Of a DNA stretch of 64,000 nucleotides, positions 22,290-34,380 are shown piece by piece; the first letter of the stretch is position 1; each line of letters starts with the position of its first letter. A program made the position numbers and the translations under genes. Under the pieces are notes generated by a model, which saw only the letters and a list, made by a program, of their open reading frames with translations, searched no databases and had not been told where the DNA came from. The stretch spans positions 407,584-471,583 of the forward strand of contig JAKCPB010000355.1 in the NCBI GenBank assembly GCA_021442155.1, in the 5' to 3' direction. The DNA comes from Cymbidium sinense (taxonomy: Eukaryota > Streptophyta > Magnoliopsida > Asparagales > Orchidaceae).

Positions 22290-23860
22290 GAGAAGAGAGG
22301 TAGATCACAGTAGATCTAGTGTTTTTGGATAATTTATGAGGGAATTTTTAACATTTATTTTCTTTTTAGCATGATAAGTTTGGAAACCATTTCCTTTTCC
22401 CATATAATCATCATCTGAGAAGGATTTAGCAACATTAGTCATAGATTTAGGGGAAGTCTCCTATATAGAAGTGAGTTCTCTTTCTTCCAAGCCATTAAAA
22501 TTTATTAAAGGCAAATGAGCATCGAGTATAGTAAGTGAGGGAGCCGAAATAAATTCATTAAGAAGGAAAGTGTGAACATCTAGCCCTTCTTCTTCAATAC
22601 CTAGATTTTTAGAAAAAACCAAATCTTTTTGAAAATTTAAATCATCCTAAACTAAAGAAAAGTCAGGTTTTTCAAACTAAATATCATGAGAAGCTAAGCC
22701 GTATTCTCCATTGAATTTGAATGATGCATAACATTGATATCCTCATTAATATTTTCAATTAAAGCTTCATTTTCATCAATCAAAATGGGTTAGGATGCAG
22801 GGATTGACTTAGACGAAAAAGAATTGTCATCCAAAAGTTTAGAGAAATTATTATTTTCCACATTAGAAACTTCAATTGCATAGAAGAAATAAGAGGTAAA
22901 ATATCCTTATTATAAACAATCAATGAATCCTTTTTTCTGAATTAACTTTTTGATATTTAATAGTGGTCGGCCTAGGGTTAGAAATAATAGTTTCGTTAAC
23001 AAGAATTTTCTTTTTTAGGTGAGGATGCATGAATGAAACATTCATAATTATTGTGCCTTTAGATTTTACAATGAGAACAAAAGACAGGGAAATTTTCAAA
23101 ATCAGCTTTCTGCATATAACCATAATTTTTAGATCTAAACCAAATTTTTTTGGAGTGTTTCTTTGTAATGTCCAATTCAAAAGGATTCTAGCCATAGAAG
23201 GTCGAGATTTCGTAGTCATTTCTTGATCAATTTGCAATGGCAAACTAAATAAAGCACCCACAATAAAAAGGAATTGATGATTAATGAAATTAATATGCAT
23301 ATTGAGGAGAGAAATCCAAACCAAAATGATTGTGGATTCTTCCCTAATATGAAATAGTGGAGTCCATTTTAGCAACCTCATTTGATAATTAAAAACAAAA
23401 TAAGAATGAAGAGCTAAAACATGTGAGTAATCCAAATCATTCATTAACTGAATCAAAATGTGGCGGGATCAATTAAATCAATCGTTAAAGCACCCAAAAG
23501 TTTCAGACTATCAAACAAAGAGAGATTATTTTCTAGATTTGACCTACAAAGAGTAAACTTTCCAACAAAAGTCAATTCAAATGGCTTAGTAAGCTTTTCC
23601 ACAATCAGATTAAAGCACATAACTGAAAGCATGCCTCGAAAAGAAGTTAAAATAAGTTCCAGGGACTCACCTGAATAGCTATCCTTACTAGTGATGACAT
23701 CTTTGAATGATTTTGAAGCAGCTGAAGCCAAGGTAGTGGATGCCCTTATAGGATCAATTGGATCCATCAGTTTCCCCCATAGAATCATCGGGGAAGACAC
23801 CAAGCCACAACGCCACTCCAAGTAAAACATGAAAGCGGCCAGTGGCTGTCAATTTAAGAA
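22290..23860 (-). pseudogene. LINE 2 ORF1 (DUF4283 plus CCHC), broken
   Basis: The minus frame at 23,453-23,830 contains ILWGKLMDP, SKSFKDVITSKDS and VGKFTLCRSNLE, the start of DUF4283. The frame at 22,920-23,456 continues with DLDYSHVLALHSYF and the LPLQIDQ and RPSMARILL blocks. Near 23,045-23,090 a third frame reads CSHC-x4-H-x4-C, a CCHC zinc knuckle with one internal stop. A Ser/Glu-rich tail follows to about 22,290. This is the RNA-coating protein of plant L1 elements, inactivated by frameshifts. Confidence 0.8.
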
Positions 23861-24040
23861 GGAATCCATTAATAATCATGCCAAATAGCTATCAAGTAGT
23901 GGCCAAAAAGCTAAAAATGAGAGGGTAAAATGGAAATCGCCATAACACAAGGTCGAGGGCTCAGACGGTGGGTGGGTTTGGCAGTGTGTATAAAGGGCAG
24001 GGGCGTAGTCAACATGAACTGATGACTCACGCTTTCTAGG

Positions 24041-24491
24041 AACTTAGGTTTAGGTTTAGGTTTATTAGGTCTTAAGGTTTAGGTTTATTTCTTAACTTAT
24101 TTAGTCACATTAGGTTTAGGTTTAGGGTTTAGGATTTAGGGTTTAAGGTTAGGGTTTAGGGTTTAAGGTTTAGGTGTAGGGTTTAGGGTTTAGGTTTTAT
24201 GGTTTTAGGGTTTAGGGTTTAGGATTAAGGTTTAGGATTTAGGGTTTAGGGTTTAGGGTTGTAGGTTTTGGGTTTAGAGTTTATGGTTAGTTTTTGGGTT
24301 TAGGGTTTAGGGTTTAGGGTTTAGGATTTAGGGTTTAGGGTTTTTTTAATTAAGTAAATTGGTAGGTTTAGGTTTATTTAGTTTACTTTAGGGTTTAAGG
24401 ATTAGGGTTTAGGGTTTTAGGGTTTATGCTTTTACATTTTGTGGTTAGGGTTTAGGGTTTAGGGTTTAAGGTTTAGGGTTTAGGGTTTAGG
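24041..24491 (+). repeat. Telomere-like array, segment 5
   Basis: A TTTAGGG-rich stretch between LINE 2 and LINE 3 that continues the unit split by LINE 2. It includes the marker TTAATTAAGTAAATTGGTAGG near 24,342 but lacks the long T-rich block seen elsewhere. No gene. Confidence 0.9.
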
Positions 24492-24525
24492 TTTTTTTTT
24501 TTAAAGAAACATTATCTGAGGGTAT

Positions 24526-24531
24526 TTTATT
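24526..24531 (-). promoter_or_regulatory. LINE 3 polyadenylation signal AATAAA
   Basis: AATAAA on minus within GGCAATAAAATACCC, about 25 bases before the poly(A) run. The surrounding terminus is shared with LINEs 2 and 4. Confidence 0.6.
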
Positions 24532-24534
24532 GCC

Positions 24535-27430
24535 ACAAAAAAAGGGTTACAAGATCCTTAAAGAGGATAAACTCTGAATCTCGCTCAAGAGCTACAATCA
24601 CTAAGAGTAAATCCTCATCTAAGTACATCCAAAAGCAAGAGAAAACATTAAAGCAATCAAAAGATACAATATGGCTAACATAATAATCGAAAGGAAGATT
24701 AAGGCCAATGCTCGATGGTTGTGAGAGCTTGGTAATATGGAGCAAACTGCAAGAGAGAACAAGGAGAATCACCGCAAAGTGACACTAGAGAGGAGATTAG
24801 AGCGGTAAGTAATACAAATAGAGATAAATGAAAACAATAAAAGCGAGAGCGATAATAAGGAAAGGCGATAAAGAAGGCTCGTGCTCAATCACACCAAATT
24901 GGGGCAGATGCAAAATTGAGCATACAAACTTCATTAGAAGGGTTACATCACATGAGCTACTACCATACCAAAAGGGAGTGAAAACATCACAGCCATCATA
25001 GCCAACAAACCTGTGAGGAGGTAACACCCAGTTGTTGATAGTCTTATGAACTTTATTACCTGCAATCCTAAACACAATCATATCTAAAATAGAGAGGTAA
25101 TTGCAAAGAGCTAAATGGTAAGTTGTCTCATTCAAGAAAGATATCACAATATAGTCATCGACATGAGAGTATATAAACATAGGAGAATTAGTCATCTTAG
25201 GGAGCCTCATATCCAAGTGAAATATAAACCCACCACCAAAAAGCGGATGAGATAACTTCTTTGATCCTGCTAATCAAGTCAATGATCTTATAGTTTAGAC
25301 CTTCCCATCATAAGATATATAATTGAAACTTTGAGGTGAAACAACCCCTTTTATGTCCATATGAGTAATTGGAAAACACAATTGTAAGGAAGGCAACATA
25401 GCTCAACACCAAAAAAAAGGTGCAACCAACCAAAACTAACAAAGTAAGGACATTTAGAGCTAACTCCCATGGCGACATAGGTCAAAATTCAGATAATCCG
25501 ACTCAACGGATAAGAGAGAACAAGACAACAAAATCGACAATAACACCACTCTTGAATAGGATCAGCGCACAAACCAAAGCGGACCGAGATAGGAATAGAG
25601 ACAACAAGATGTAAAAAATTACACATTCAAGAGATGAAAGAGGGTAAAAACAACAGGGCATCTGAAAGTCAACTAACATAAAACAAGTAATGCAACAATG
25701 TAAAATAGAATGCAAAAAGATAGCAAAATGGATAACCAAAGCAAAAAAAATAGCCAAGGGAACAATGAAAGCAACATTGATGAAGGACTACAGTTGGCCA
25801 TAAAACCTCCCAATTTAGATATTAGGCCATAAAAGCAAATATCTTGAAGGCATAACCAAGAAATCTCCAAAACCATCACCATCAGCATCAAGCGTAAATG
25901 TTTCAAGCGAAGGACCAAATCTTGCAGCCAACATAGAAGGAGCCAACAAGGGTGGCCAGATAAACCAAGCCAGGAAATTTCCAGGACATGAAATAATCAA
26001 AACAACAAAACCATTAGCATGTCATAATGCCTCCCATCCAATATAAAACAGAAAGAGATGTTTATCGAGAATGAAAGAAACAGTAGATATGATAGATCAC
26101 ATTAGTCGATGATAAGCAACTAAAAGACCAAAAGGGGTTCAAAGCAAAGTCCACCAAGCAATCGGCAACATCATGCTGAACAAGGTAAACAGAACCCCGA
26201 CAATCCGATGCGACCAATAAAACTAAGACCAACAAGCTAGCGAGGCCACCCAAAATTATATATAAGTAAATGGAAGGATAGATAATGAATAGCACCCACC
26301 CCAAGAAAATTACATTGAGAAATCAGATCGATGCAGGTGCTTAATCACCATAATCCAACAGCCAAGGATATTGACAATAATGGGATTGCCAATAATCCCA
26401 TTATGCTTATAAGATAAACCATTGATGCCCTTCCGCATAACAAAAGGATATTTAAAAGGCATGTTCACAACATAACAAATGGAGAAGACCCGGCAAGGAC
26501 AAACAACAATCCGGATGTTGGCATCTTCTCGGACAAGAAAAATAGAAAACCAAAAATCGGTGAATACAAAATTACCCATAATCAGAAATGCGGGATAATG
26601 ATCCATTGAGAAAATCCAAAAGCCACCTGAAAACAAAACCGAGACTACAAGATTAAGCCTCCAACCAAATCGACCAAAAACTACCACATAAGGAACATTC
26701 ATAGAACAATATCCCTATTGACCCACAATCCTTGGAGATATAGGGCTTGCCAAAATATATCGTGAGAGTATACCAACCATAGTTTATGATCAAGTAGAGC
26801 AGTTGATAAGGCAGTGATGCATAATACTACGACACTAAAAGGGATATTATAGGGTTAAGGTAGCCGAAGCAATGTACCACAAACATCCAAAGTCTTAAAG
26901 CACAACAGGTAACATCAACTATAGTACCACCACGAGCAATGGCACTCCAATCCAAGAAGGTAACACGGACCAATAGATGGATTATAATATAAACAAAAAA
27001 GTAGATATGATTCTGACCCCCAAAATGAGACAAAGGAAATAATCACAAGAGTCACTCCCATTAGAGCAACTATTGCAACATAAGTCACCATTAAGGGTAA
27101 GAAGGTCAGCATAACGTAGAAATCCGCAAGAACATCGATAGTAGGAGGAAAGAAGAAAAGCACCCAGAAGATCCCACCAAGGAAACCTTCAACAGAAATG
27201 GCATGATGAATGGGGTCAGTTCCAGTAAAACAACATTGAGGATGATAAGTATCAATAAAAAAACCAAATGTCCTCTTCATGCACAAAAATGAAATAACTC
27301 CCAGAAGTAAAAGAAAAATGTTAAGGAGAGTTAGAACACAAGGGAATAGAAAACTAGAAAAAAGAGAGACGAAGAGGAGAGTTAGATTCTGAGGTAAGGA
27401 AGCCCAAAATTGTCCAAGTTAACCAGACCA
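24535..27430 (-). other. LINE 3 long 3' untranslated region
   Basis: About 2.9 kb after RNase H. The distal 700 bases (to about 25,200) align well with LINE 4. The middle (25,300-27,350) aligns only loosely. A 139-residue minus frame at 24,797-25,216 contains the conserved segment RFVGYDGCDVF, but the equivalent frames in the other LINEs are broken and I do not recognise it. Other frames are hydrophobic low-complexity and not credible. I see no domain of known function. Confidence 0.5.
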
Positions 27431-27457
27431 CACAGGTATTTGGGTAATGTAAATTGA

Positions 27458-27865
27458 TTAAAGAGGATGATCTTGTCTAGCACCCAGATTTGCAAGGTAA
27501 TCGGCACAAGCGTTACCTTCATGCCAAACATGAGTGATGGTAAAATTCAGTTGAGAGAGAAGAGCCCTAGTTTGCTTGAGGAGGTAATACAAACAAGCAT
27601 TGCTCATATTGGTAGAAGTCAAAAGGTCAATCAGTAGAAGAGCGTCCACCTCTATCTAAATATTAAGCCAGTCATTTTAAAGACAAATTTCTAGAGCTTT
27701 GTGGATAGCCATAAGCTCAGTATAAGGAACAGTGCTAGAAATAAGGGGATAAGCAAATGCACATAGAACAATACCCTTAGAATCCCTGAAAATGCCTCCA
27801 CAACCTGAGCCATTATGAGAGGGAGCCATATTAATTTTAATAATATGATCAAGAGGTTTTTCCAA
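27458..27865 (-). pseudogene. LINE 3 RNase H, broken
   Basis: Two minus pieces. At 27,677-27,865 GCGGIFRDSKG and TELMAIHKALEI carry the Glu. At 27,458-27,649 are MDALLLIDLL and VWHEGNACADYLANLG with the final Asp. The first catalytic Asp is gone: the N-T-D-G-S segment reads NMAPS because of a small deletion. A stop separates the halves. Confidence 0.85.
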
Positions 27866-27889
27866 AAAACCATTCTATCATTTCGATAG

Positions 27890-28790
27890 TAAGGGCAGTG
27901 CGGAAGGTTGAGGCCAATTTATTAGCTACATTTACAGCCTTTAAGATGCTTGTGATGGATTAAATTGGCTTTAAACAAGTCACAAATTTTGTTTTAGTTC
28001 TAATAATCCTCATGTGATTCATACGAATCCCGATGTTTAGCTTCATTTGGTCCATCCATAAGAACCAAATAAGAGTAATGGCGATTATGATTTTAATATG
28101 ACCTTTAATTGCATTGTCAAAGTAAACTTCAAGAAGTTGATATAAAGTAAAAGAATAATTAAAATTGATTGTGTTGAATAGATTGTCATACCAAATCTAA
28201 ATTTTAGAGGCAATAGTCCCATTAACAAAAACATGGTTAACATTCTCAATATGGGAACAATATTGACATTTAGAGGGTAAATAAAACCCTTTACCCCACA
28301 ACAAAGAGTCAACAGAATAAAGATTTTTAGGACGCTAAGTTAGTAAGAAGAGGGGATATTGCTATTCCAAATTTTGGAGAACACAATAGAAGAATCGATT
28401 GTCTTTAGTGTGAATCCACACATTTTAAGGTTGAAATCCCCATTATGAGATAACTTAAAGATAATCGATCATGATTGTTAGGAGTGATAGGAATACTAGT
28501 AATCATATTTAAGAAAGTGGAAGGAATAGAATCAAGAATCTTACTAGTGTTCCACATGTGGTTTTGCGAGAATGAACTAATAGCGAGGTGGAGTGAGTGT
28601 AGAGTAAGTCATCAATGGATCCAACCACTCAGTTGTCTTGCCAAAAAAAAGAATTGCGAGTTTATGCCCCAAAAAATTAAGGATTCTGCATCCCATTTGA
28701 CAGAACAAAGTCTTCTCCACAGGAGAATCCCGATTTAAAGGGCAAATGAGAGGATGTTTACCCTGGCAATATTTAGAAGTCATGAAATTC
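27890..28790 (-). pseudogene. LINE 3 zf-RVT region, broken
   Basis: Near 28,200-28,280 a minus frame reads LPSKCQYCSHIENVNHVFVNG, the zf-RVT signature with Gly where the third Cys ligand is usual. The linker NHMRII(A) and the KGCKC-like segment near 27,940 lead to RNase H. At 28,577-28,783 is the Trp-rich lead-in with FFGKTTEWLD. Frameshifts and stops throughout. Confidence 0.75.
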
Positions 28791-28927
28791 GCCCAAAGAC
28801 TATTTTTGCTCCTAAAGTTCCACCAAAGTTTGTAGGAGAAGGCATGGATAACTTCTTTGATGGATTTACATCCCAGACCTCCCTCTTCAAGAGTACCACA
28901 ACTATTAGACCAGATGAGTGCATTCTT

Positions 28928-30440
28928 TTAGAGGATGTATTGGTTCCCGGAAAATTTGTTTAAGAGATGCTCAATTCTATTTATGGTAGAGTTGGTAGGC
29001 ACAATGGTTTGAAGAAGGTATATGGGCATGGAATTTAGAGTGCTTTTGATCAAGGTAAGCCTACCACCGAAAGAGAGTAAATGAAATTCCCAAACCAAAA
29101 TTTTATTAGAAATTTTTTGAATTAGATCATCAAAAGGTGAGATCTTTTTTTGCCTTTGGCGGAGCTCAAGGTAATTAAGAGGGAGTTGATTTTGCTTAAA
29201 ATTAGTAATTGGATATTTGGTTAAGTCTATTAGGAGGAATCTTAGTTGATGGAATAAAATAGCATTTTCCTTCATTAAGAAAAGACCACTAACTTTACCA
29301 AAATCATTTAGAAGGTTCTTTGATGGTTTTAACATGTTGAATGGAATTGAAGATAATGAAATCATCAAAAGCTAAGATGAAATAGGGAAACCTCCATGAG
29401 TTTTAAAAGACATATTAGGCTTATTAGCGAAAAGATCATTCAAGCTCCTTGACAGGTATTCAATAGCGATGATAAAAAGAGAAGGTGAAAGTGGGTCACC
29501 TTTCCTCAAACCATGGATAGAAGGAAAGAAACCTATGGACTCACCATTCATGATAACCAAAACCAGACAGTGATACATATTTTTTATAATCCGATAAAAC
29601 TATCAGAAAAACCAAACAAATTCAGGATTTGAAAGAGAAAGTCCCATGAGAGATTATCAAAGGCTTTAGCGATGTCCAGTTTGAATAAAATGTTGCCTCC
29701 TCTAGAATTGATATCAATGTCATGAACCATTTCTTGAGCGAGAAGAATATTATCTGATATTGTTCTGTGTTTAACAAAACCAGTTTGATTAGGGGAGATG
29801 ATTTTAGGAAGCAAAGGGCTAAGCCTATTATTTATTAATTTAGCAATGAGTTTTTGAAAAAAGGTGCAAAGACTAATCGGTCTAAAATTGCCCCAAGATT
29901 CAAGATTGTTAGTTTTGGGAATAAGGTTAATAGAAGTGCTTGAAAAGTATTTGGGAATGGGATTGCCATCAAAGAAATCAATAACAGCATTAACTAAATT
30001 GGTTTTAATAAATGGCCAACAGTGCTGAAAGAAGTGGGTCGTATAGCCATCAAGGCCAGCAACAGAGTCAGTTTTCATGTTCTTAAGAGTATTACTAATC
30101 TCCTCTTCAGAAGGACACATAGTGAGTAAATGATTATCCTCATTGTTAATCATAGAAGGAATAAGATGGGTGTTTGATAAAGTATCTAGAACGGCTTAGA
30201 ATTTAATAAAGTTTGGAAATGATGAATGACTCCTTAATATCATTATTATTATCGGTTATCCATTCACCATTAGAGTTCTTAATTTTCTTAATCGAGTTTA
30301 AGGCTTTCTGTTTATTACAAATGGCATGAAAGTACCTGGTGTTTCTATCACCATCAATAATATGTTTGCTTGCGGCTTTTTGATGCCAATAGGTTTCTTC
30401 CATGTTTTGATAATTAAGCAAGTTATTCTTGGCAATGTTC
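28928..30440 (-). pseudogene. LINE 3 reverse transcriptase, broken but well preserved
   Basis: The 189-residue frame at 29,584-30,153 runs from EEEISNTLKNM through LDGYTTHFFQ, STSINLIPKTNN, FRPISLCTFFQ and GFVKHRTISDNILLAQE to FKLDIAKAFDNLSWDF. At 29,372-29,578 are MNGESIGFF and KGDPLSPSLFI. The catalytic segment near 29,365 reads HLSFDDFIIF after a frameshift, with the Asp pair intact and one residue lost. The thumb lies at 28,928-29,368 (LPLNYLELR, FGGRLTLIKS). The N-terminal linker is at 30,203-30,442. This would have copied LINE RNA into DNA at the target nick. Confidence 0.9.
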
Positions 30441-31365
30441 AACTCCTCAAGTTTATCAGTTGAGACAGATCTTCAAGAGAACAAACCTCTTGTTCCATAG
30501 CTTTAAGATTTATGAAAAGATTTTTAAAAATGTGTTTGTTCCACCAATCAAGATTTTGTTTAAGTCTTTTGAGCTTAAGCCAAAGACGAGTCATACCTTT
30601 AACAAAATTATCCAGAAAAATAGGGGCCATCCAATTAGTGATAGCGACATTGGTGAAGTCACTATGTTGGGTCCACATGTTTTGAAATCTAAAAGGAGGG
30701 AGTAGGCGAGTTTGGGGATTATTGAAGGAAATCAAGAGAGAGCATGGTCGGACAAAGTTACGCTCAAATGCTCAACAATGGTAGAAGATCATTGATTGAT
30801 CCAAAAAGAATTAAAAGGGCCCTATCAAGACGCCAAAGTCTAGTATGGCGAAGTTAGACCAGTGAAACCAATGTCGATCGGTGCAATCAAGGTATTTGAA
30901 AAGTCCTCCATGGAATGAAGGTTAGAGAACATCCTCCCTTCTTTCAACTAGCTATGATAGTATTGAAATCACCTCCAACCAACAGGGAAGGTTACCAGGA
31001 GGCGAAGGTGTAAGTGATTCCAAAGGATGTTCCTACCAGCTCTATTACAAAGCATAGATAAAAAAAAAAAGCCAAAACGATAAGTCACCTAAGTAGATTT
31101 TGACATTAACCAATTGGTCAAGATTATCAATGATGGAAATGGTGATGGAGTTGTGCCAAAAGCACCAAATTTTATTATTATAATTGAAGAAGAAATTATG
31201 AAAGCCAAGGGATCTAGCGACAAAAGCAATCTTAGAAGAATTAATGAAAGGTTCAATAAGAACAAGTAACTTGATATTATGAACACGACAAAGACTCCTA
31301 ACACGATTGCAGACAGGAAGAGACCCACAACCCTAGATATTCCAAATAAGAAAATTAATCATAAG
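30440..31365 (-). pseudogene. LINE 3 APE-type endonuclease and linker, broken
   Basis: On minus near 31,355 a frame reads FLIWNI, stop, GCGSLPVCNRVR, followed by LLVLIEPFINSSKIAFVARS, the endonuclease start. Near 30,965 it reads LVGGDFNTIIAS with the conserved Asp retained. The end of the domain, PPFRFQNMWTQHSDF, is at 30,439-30,735, followed by WLKLKRLKQNLDWWNKHIF, the linker to the reverse transcriptase. Several stops and frameshifts. Confidence 0.83.
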
Positions 31366-31379
31366 GGGACAACCAAAAG

Positions 31380-32860
31380 GGAAAAGGAAAAAAGGAGAAA
31401 GGAAAGAGAGGAGAGAAATGATGGCACATTACTTGTGTGGGGTGGAAGAAGAGCGAGTTATTCTAGAGAGTTTATTATTAGAAAATTTTGCTTTGAAGGG
31501 TTTTTTTGTTTTAACAATTTGAAAGGGTCTCTCAATCCAAATTATCTCCATCGAAGAGATTGATTTATGGGTTTGAATAATAGAAGAATCTATCAATGAT
31601 TTAGAAGAGGGATTTCACCTTCTTATCGGATAGAGTATGAGGTGGGATCAATTGATATCACTCAAGGGAAATAGATGTGGAAGTTGTGGCACCATTAATA
31701 CAAATATCTTTCTCAATATGTTCTCAAACCATAGGGTCATTATTGATTTGGTCCATTATATGATTCCCATTCAAATTGTTTAATTGGGTGTCCAATATGA
31801 GGCTACCATTCAGATTTTCAATAGGATTTAAATGAAGCAAAGAGCTATTGTGGGAAACTGGATTATTACAAGCAGGGGTGAAGTTAGGTAAATTGCCATT
31901 GGTAACATCACACCCCTCATTGGTTGTTTTAGTACCAAGGTTGTTTCCACTAGATAGATCGGAGGAGGTGTAGGTAGGAGAGGTTCTTTTGAGTATCTTT
32001 AGGCATGTATGCTAGAGTATTGGTTTTCCAGTTCCATTAATGGTAGTCATATTCGTGGTAATTTTTCTTGAGATTAGGATGAAGCACAAAGCATCAGTGA
32101 TCGGTTTATGAATCTTGCAGAGTGCAAAATAGGAAAATTTTTAATTGACTTTTGACTATATCCAAATTTTTTGAGCCAATCCAAACCTCTTTGGGATATT
32201 TCTTTGTGATGTCTATCTCGAATAGGCGAGAGATGGCCTAGATCTATTGGCCGTTGCTTGATCTATTTGGAGAGGTCTACCAAAAAGGCCGCCAATAGCA
32301 AACAAAACTTGATGAGTGACATAATGTATTCGCATGTTAGGAAAAGCAAGCCAAAGAGGGACAATGGGAGATTCTTCTTTGACATCAAATAGGGGCGACC
32401 ATTTTAGTAGCCGCATTTGACAATTATGCACAAAATAAGAACGACGAGCGAAAACCCGCGAGTAATCTAAATCATTAGAAAGTTGAATAAGAATGTGACG
32501 GATCATCAGATAGAGAAAGAACGTTAGTTTTAAACTATGAAAGAAAGTCGAAATGTTATCAAGAGTTGGGCATCTAAGGGAGAATTTACCCACCAAAGCG
32601 AACTCGAAGGGCTTAGCAAGTTTCTCAACATCCTGATCAAAACACATTACTGTCGGTAATCCATGATAAGAAGTTGAAATGAGATTAACAAGCATTCTAG
32701 GGATCTTACCGATAAAACATCTTTGAATGATTTAATAGTAGCATTAACAGTGCAATTGAATCGAGAAAACCAGAGAGTCGAGATCAAAGTCTGCCGTGCT
32801 CGAGAGGCGACGGGACTTGAGACCGAGTCTCCACCATTGCTCTAATCAAGGGCGTCACAT
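31380..32860 (-). pseudogene. LINE 3 ORF1 (DUF4283 plus degraded CCHC)
   Basis: A 160-residue minus frame at 32,213-32,695 covers VEKLAKPFEFALVGKFSL, NDLDYSRVFARRSYF, LLKWSPLFDVKEESPIVP and GGLFGRPLQIDQATANRSR, nearly the whole DUF4283 region and its link to the zinc knuckle. The knuckle near 32,110 is frameshifted (the FCTL start of the CCHC remains). An acidic/Ser-rich tail continues to about 31,400. The start lies upstream of 32,695 in a broken stretch. Confidence 0.85.
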
Positions 32861-32984
32861 CTGAGAGAGAATGTGCTCAGAGAGAAGCGTGAGAAGTAGA
32901 AATACCGAGAATGGCCAATCCACCGAGGGGAATGCAAAGTCGCCAAGATCGCCAGAGAGGGAGCGCTGTTTAGGGTTCGAGAGG

Positions 32985-33095
32985 AAGTTTGGGTTTAGGT
33001 TTGTAGGTTTAGTGTTGTAAGTTTAGGGTTTAGGGTTTAGATTTTAGGTTTAGGGTTTAGGTTTAAGTTTAGGATTTAGGGTTTTTAGTTTTTCT
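32985..33095 (+). repeat. Telomere-like array, segment 6
   Basis: About 110 bases of TTTAGGG-derived sequence between the 5' end of LINE 3 and gene-fragment copy 4. It continues the block at 24,041-24,491 if LINE 3 is removed. Confidence 0.85.
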
Positions 33096-33545
33096 TAATA
33101 GAGAACAAATTCAGATTCAACATTTCTTCTTTTGAATTTCATCAACCAAGTAACACACCAAGTTTTCTAAGACACAAGCGATGACATAGATCAAGAATGA
33201 GCATGTATAGAAAAAATCAAAAACCTTAGATAACTAGAACCATCTCTACTGTAAAGCAAAGTTCCATAAGTAGTAGATCAGATTGATAGTTCTTTAGTTT
33301 CTCTAGTTTCCATCAAACCAACCTCTGTATTTGATCCACCATCATATCCCCGATCTCTCCCTCGCCACCACCATGGCGATCCTTTGTCACTCCTCCTCCC
33401 TCCATTACCACCACTTCCATATCCACCAGCACCTCTAGATCCCCTAATACCACTGTGATAACTGCCAACTATGCCTTCATCTCCACCGCCAAATCTAGAT
33501 TGAGCACGGTTGATGGTGATATTCTTATGTAGGTTTCTCACTCTT
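33096..33545 (-). pseudogene. Glycine-rich RNA-binding protein 3' fragment, copy 4
   Basis: The best-preserved coding remnant. An 87-residue minus frame at 33,278-33,541 contains NITINRAQSRFGGG, the RRM end, then a Gly-rich tail with GSRGAGGYGSGGNGGRRS and RGRDRGYDGGS. The 3' UTR is at 33,096-33,290. The fragment joins TTAGGG at 33,543, at the same gene position as the other copies. The N-terminal RRM is absent, so it cannot bind RNA as the parent protein would. Confidence 0.88.
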
Positions 33546-34015
33546 AGGGTTTAGGTATAGGTTTAGGTTTATTAGGTTTTAGTGTTTAGGTTTATTTTTA
33601 AATTTATTTAGTTACTTTAGGTTTAGGTTTAAGATTTGGGTTTAGGATTTAGGTTTATGTTAGGGTTTAGGTTTATTTATGCTTTAGTTTAGGTTTAGGT
33701 TAGGTTTAGGTTTTAGGTTTTAGGGTTTAGGGTTTTATATTTAGGGTTAGTTTAGTGTTTAGTTTAGGTTTATGTTAGGGTTTTAGGTTTAGTTTAGGTT
33801 TAGGTTATTTAGGATTTATGGTTTAGATTTAGTTTATTTTAGTGAATTAGGTTTAGATTTATTTAGTTTACTAGGTTTATGGTTTAGTTTAGGGTTTATG
33901 CTTTTTAGGGTCTAGGTTTAGGGTTTTAGTTTATTATAGGTTTAGTACTATAGGTTTAGGGTTTAGGGTTTAGGGTTTAGGTTTTAGTTTAGGGTTTATG
34001 GTTTTTGTTTTTTGT
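33546..34015 (+). repeat. Telomere-like array, segment 7
   Basis: TTTAGGG and TTTAGG-type repeat between two gene-fragment copies only about 0.92 kb apart. No T-rich block and no marker sequence, so this is a short version of the satellite unit. Confidence 0.9.
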
Positions 34016-34380
34016 TTTAACTAAGAAGAAATTTAGATTCAACATTTCTTCTTTTAGATTTCATCAACCAAGTAAAAAATCAAGTTTTAGACACAAGTAT
34101 AGATCAAAATGAGCAGTATAGCAAATCAAAAACCATAGATAACTAGAAATATCTCTATTGGGAAGACATAGTTTCATAAGTAGTAAATCAGTTATTCTTA
34201 TTCTCCGGTTATAGAACCACCTTTCTAGTAGATCCACCATCATATTCTTCCACCACCACCATGGTTGTAACCTTTTTGCCACAACCATTTCCACCTCCAT
34301 TCACCTCAGATAATGTTTATGTTTACCTCCATTTGATTTAGGTGAGCATGGATGGTGATGTTATTTAGGTTTGCCCATTC
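34016..34380 (-). pseudogene. Glycine-rich RNA-binding protein 3' fragment, copy 5
   Basis: Recognisable by the shared 3' UTR block (AACATTTCTTCTTTTAGATT at 34,040 on +), CCACCACCACCATGG and the CATTCTTAGGG join at 34,376. It is shortened by many small deletions, and no continuous Gly-rich frame remains. Confidence 0.75.

Larger units (their letters stand above)
16194..24040 (-). mobile_element. LINE 2, L1-type non-LTR retrotransposon, degenerate
   Basis: A minus-strand LINE with a T11 run (poly(A) tail) at 16,195-16,205 and a 5' end near 24,038. It splits a satellite unit that is otherwise continuous. The gene-fragment/telomere join lies at 16,176-16,193, and the expected continuation (TTAGGTTTAGG, then the TTATTTAGTCACATTAGG stretch) resumes at 24,040. 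It contains ORF1, endonuclease, reverse transcriptase, zf-RVT, a near-complete RNase H and about 2.1 kb of 3' region. A CTTAGGATTTAG / CTTAGGTTTAGG pair at the two edges could be a target-site duplication, but the repeat context makes this uncertain. Confidence 0.88.
24492..32984 (-). mobile_element. LINE 3, L1-type non-LTR retrotransposon, degenerate
   Basis: A minus-strand LINE of about 8.5 kb with a T11 run at 24,492-24,502 and a 5' end near 32,984, flanked both sides by TTTAGGG sequence. It is the least decayed of the four by frame length (a 189-residue uninterrupted reverse-transcriptase piece). Its coding part looks about 90% or more identical by eye to LINE 4, while the middle of the 3' region is far less similar. 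The 3' region is about 2.9 kb, unusually long for a LINE. Confidence 0.9.

Noticed and set aside
24797..25216. A 139-residue minus frame with IYSHVDDYIV, vaguely like the reverse-transcriptase active site of a copia element.
   Set aside because: No other copia motif flanks it, the matching region of LINE 4 does not preserve the reading, and it lies in the LINE 3' region. Judged chance, though the neighbouring DNA box is conserved.
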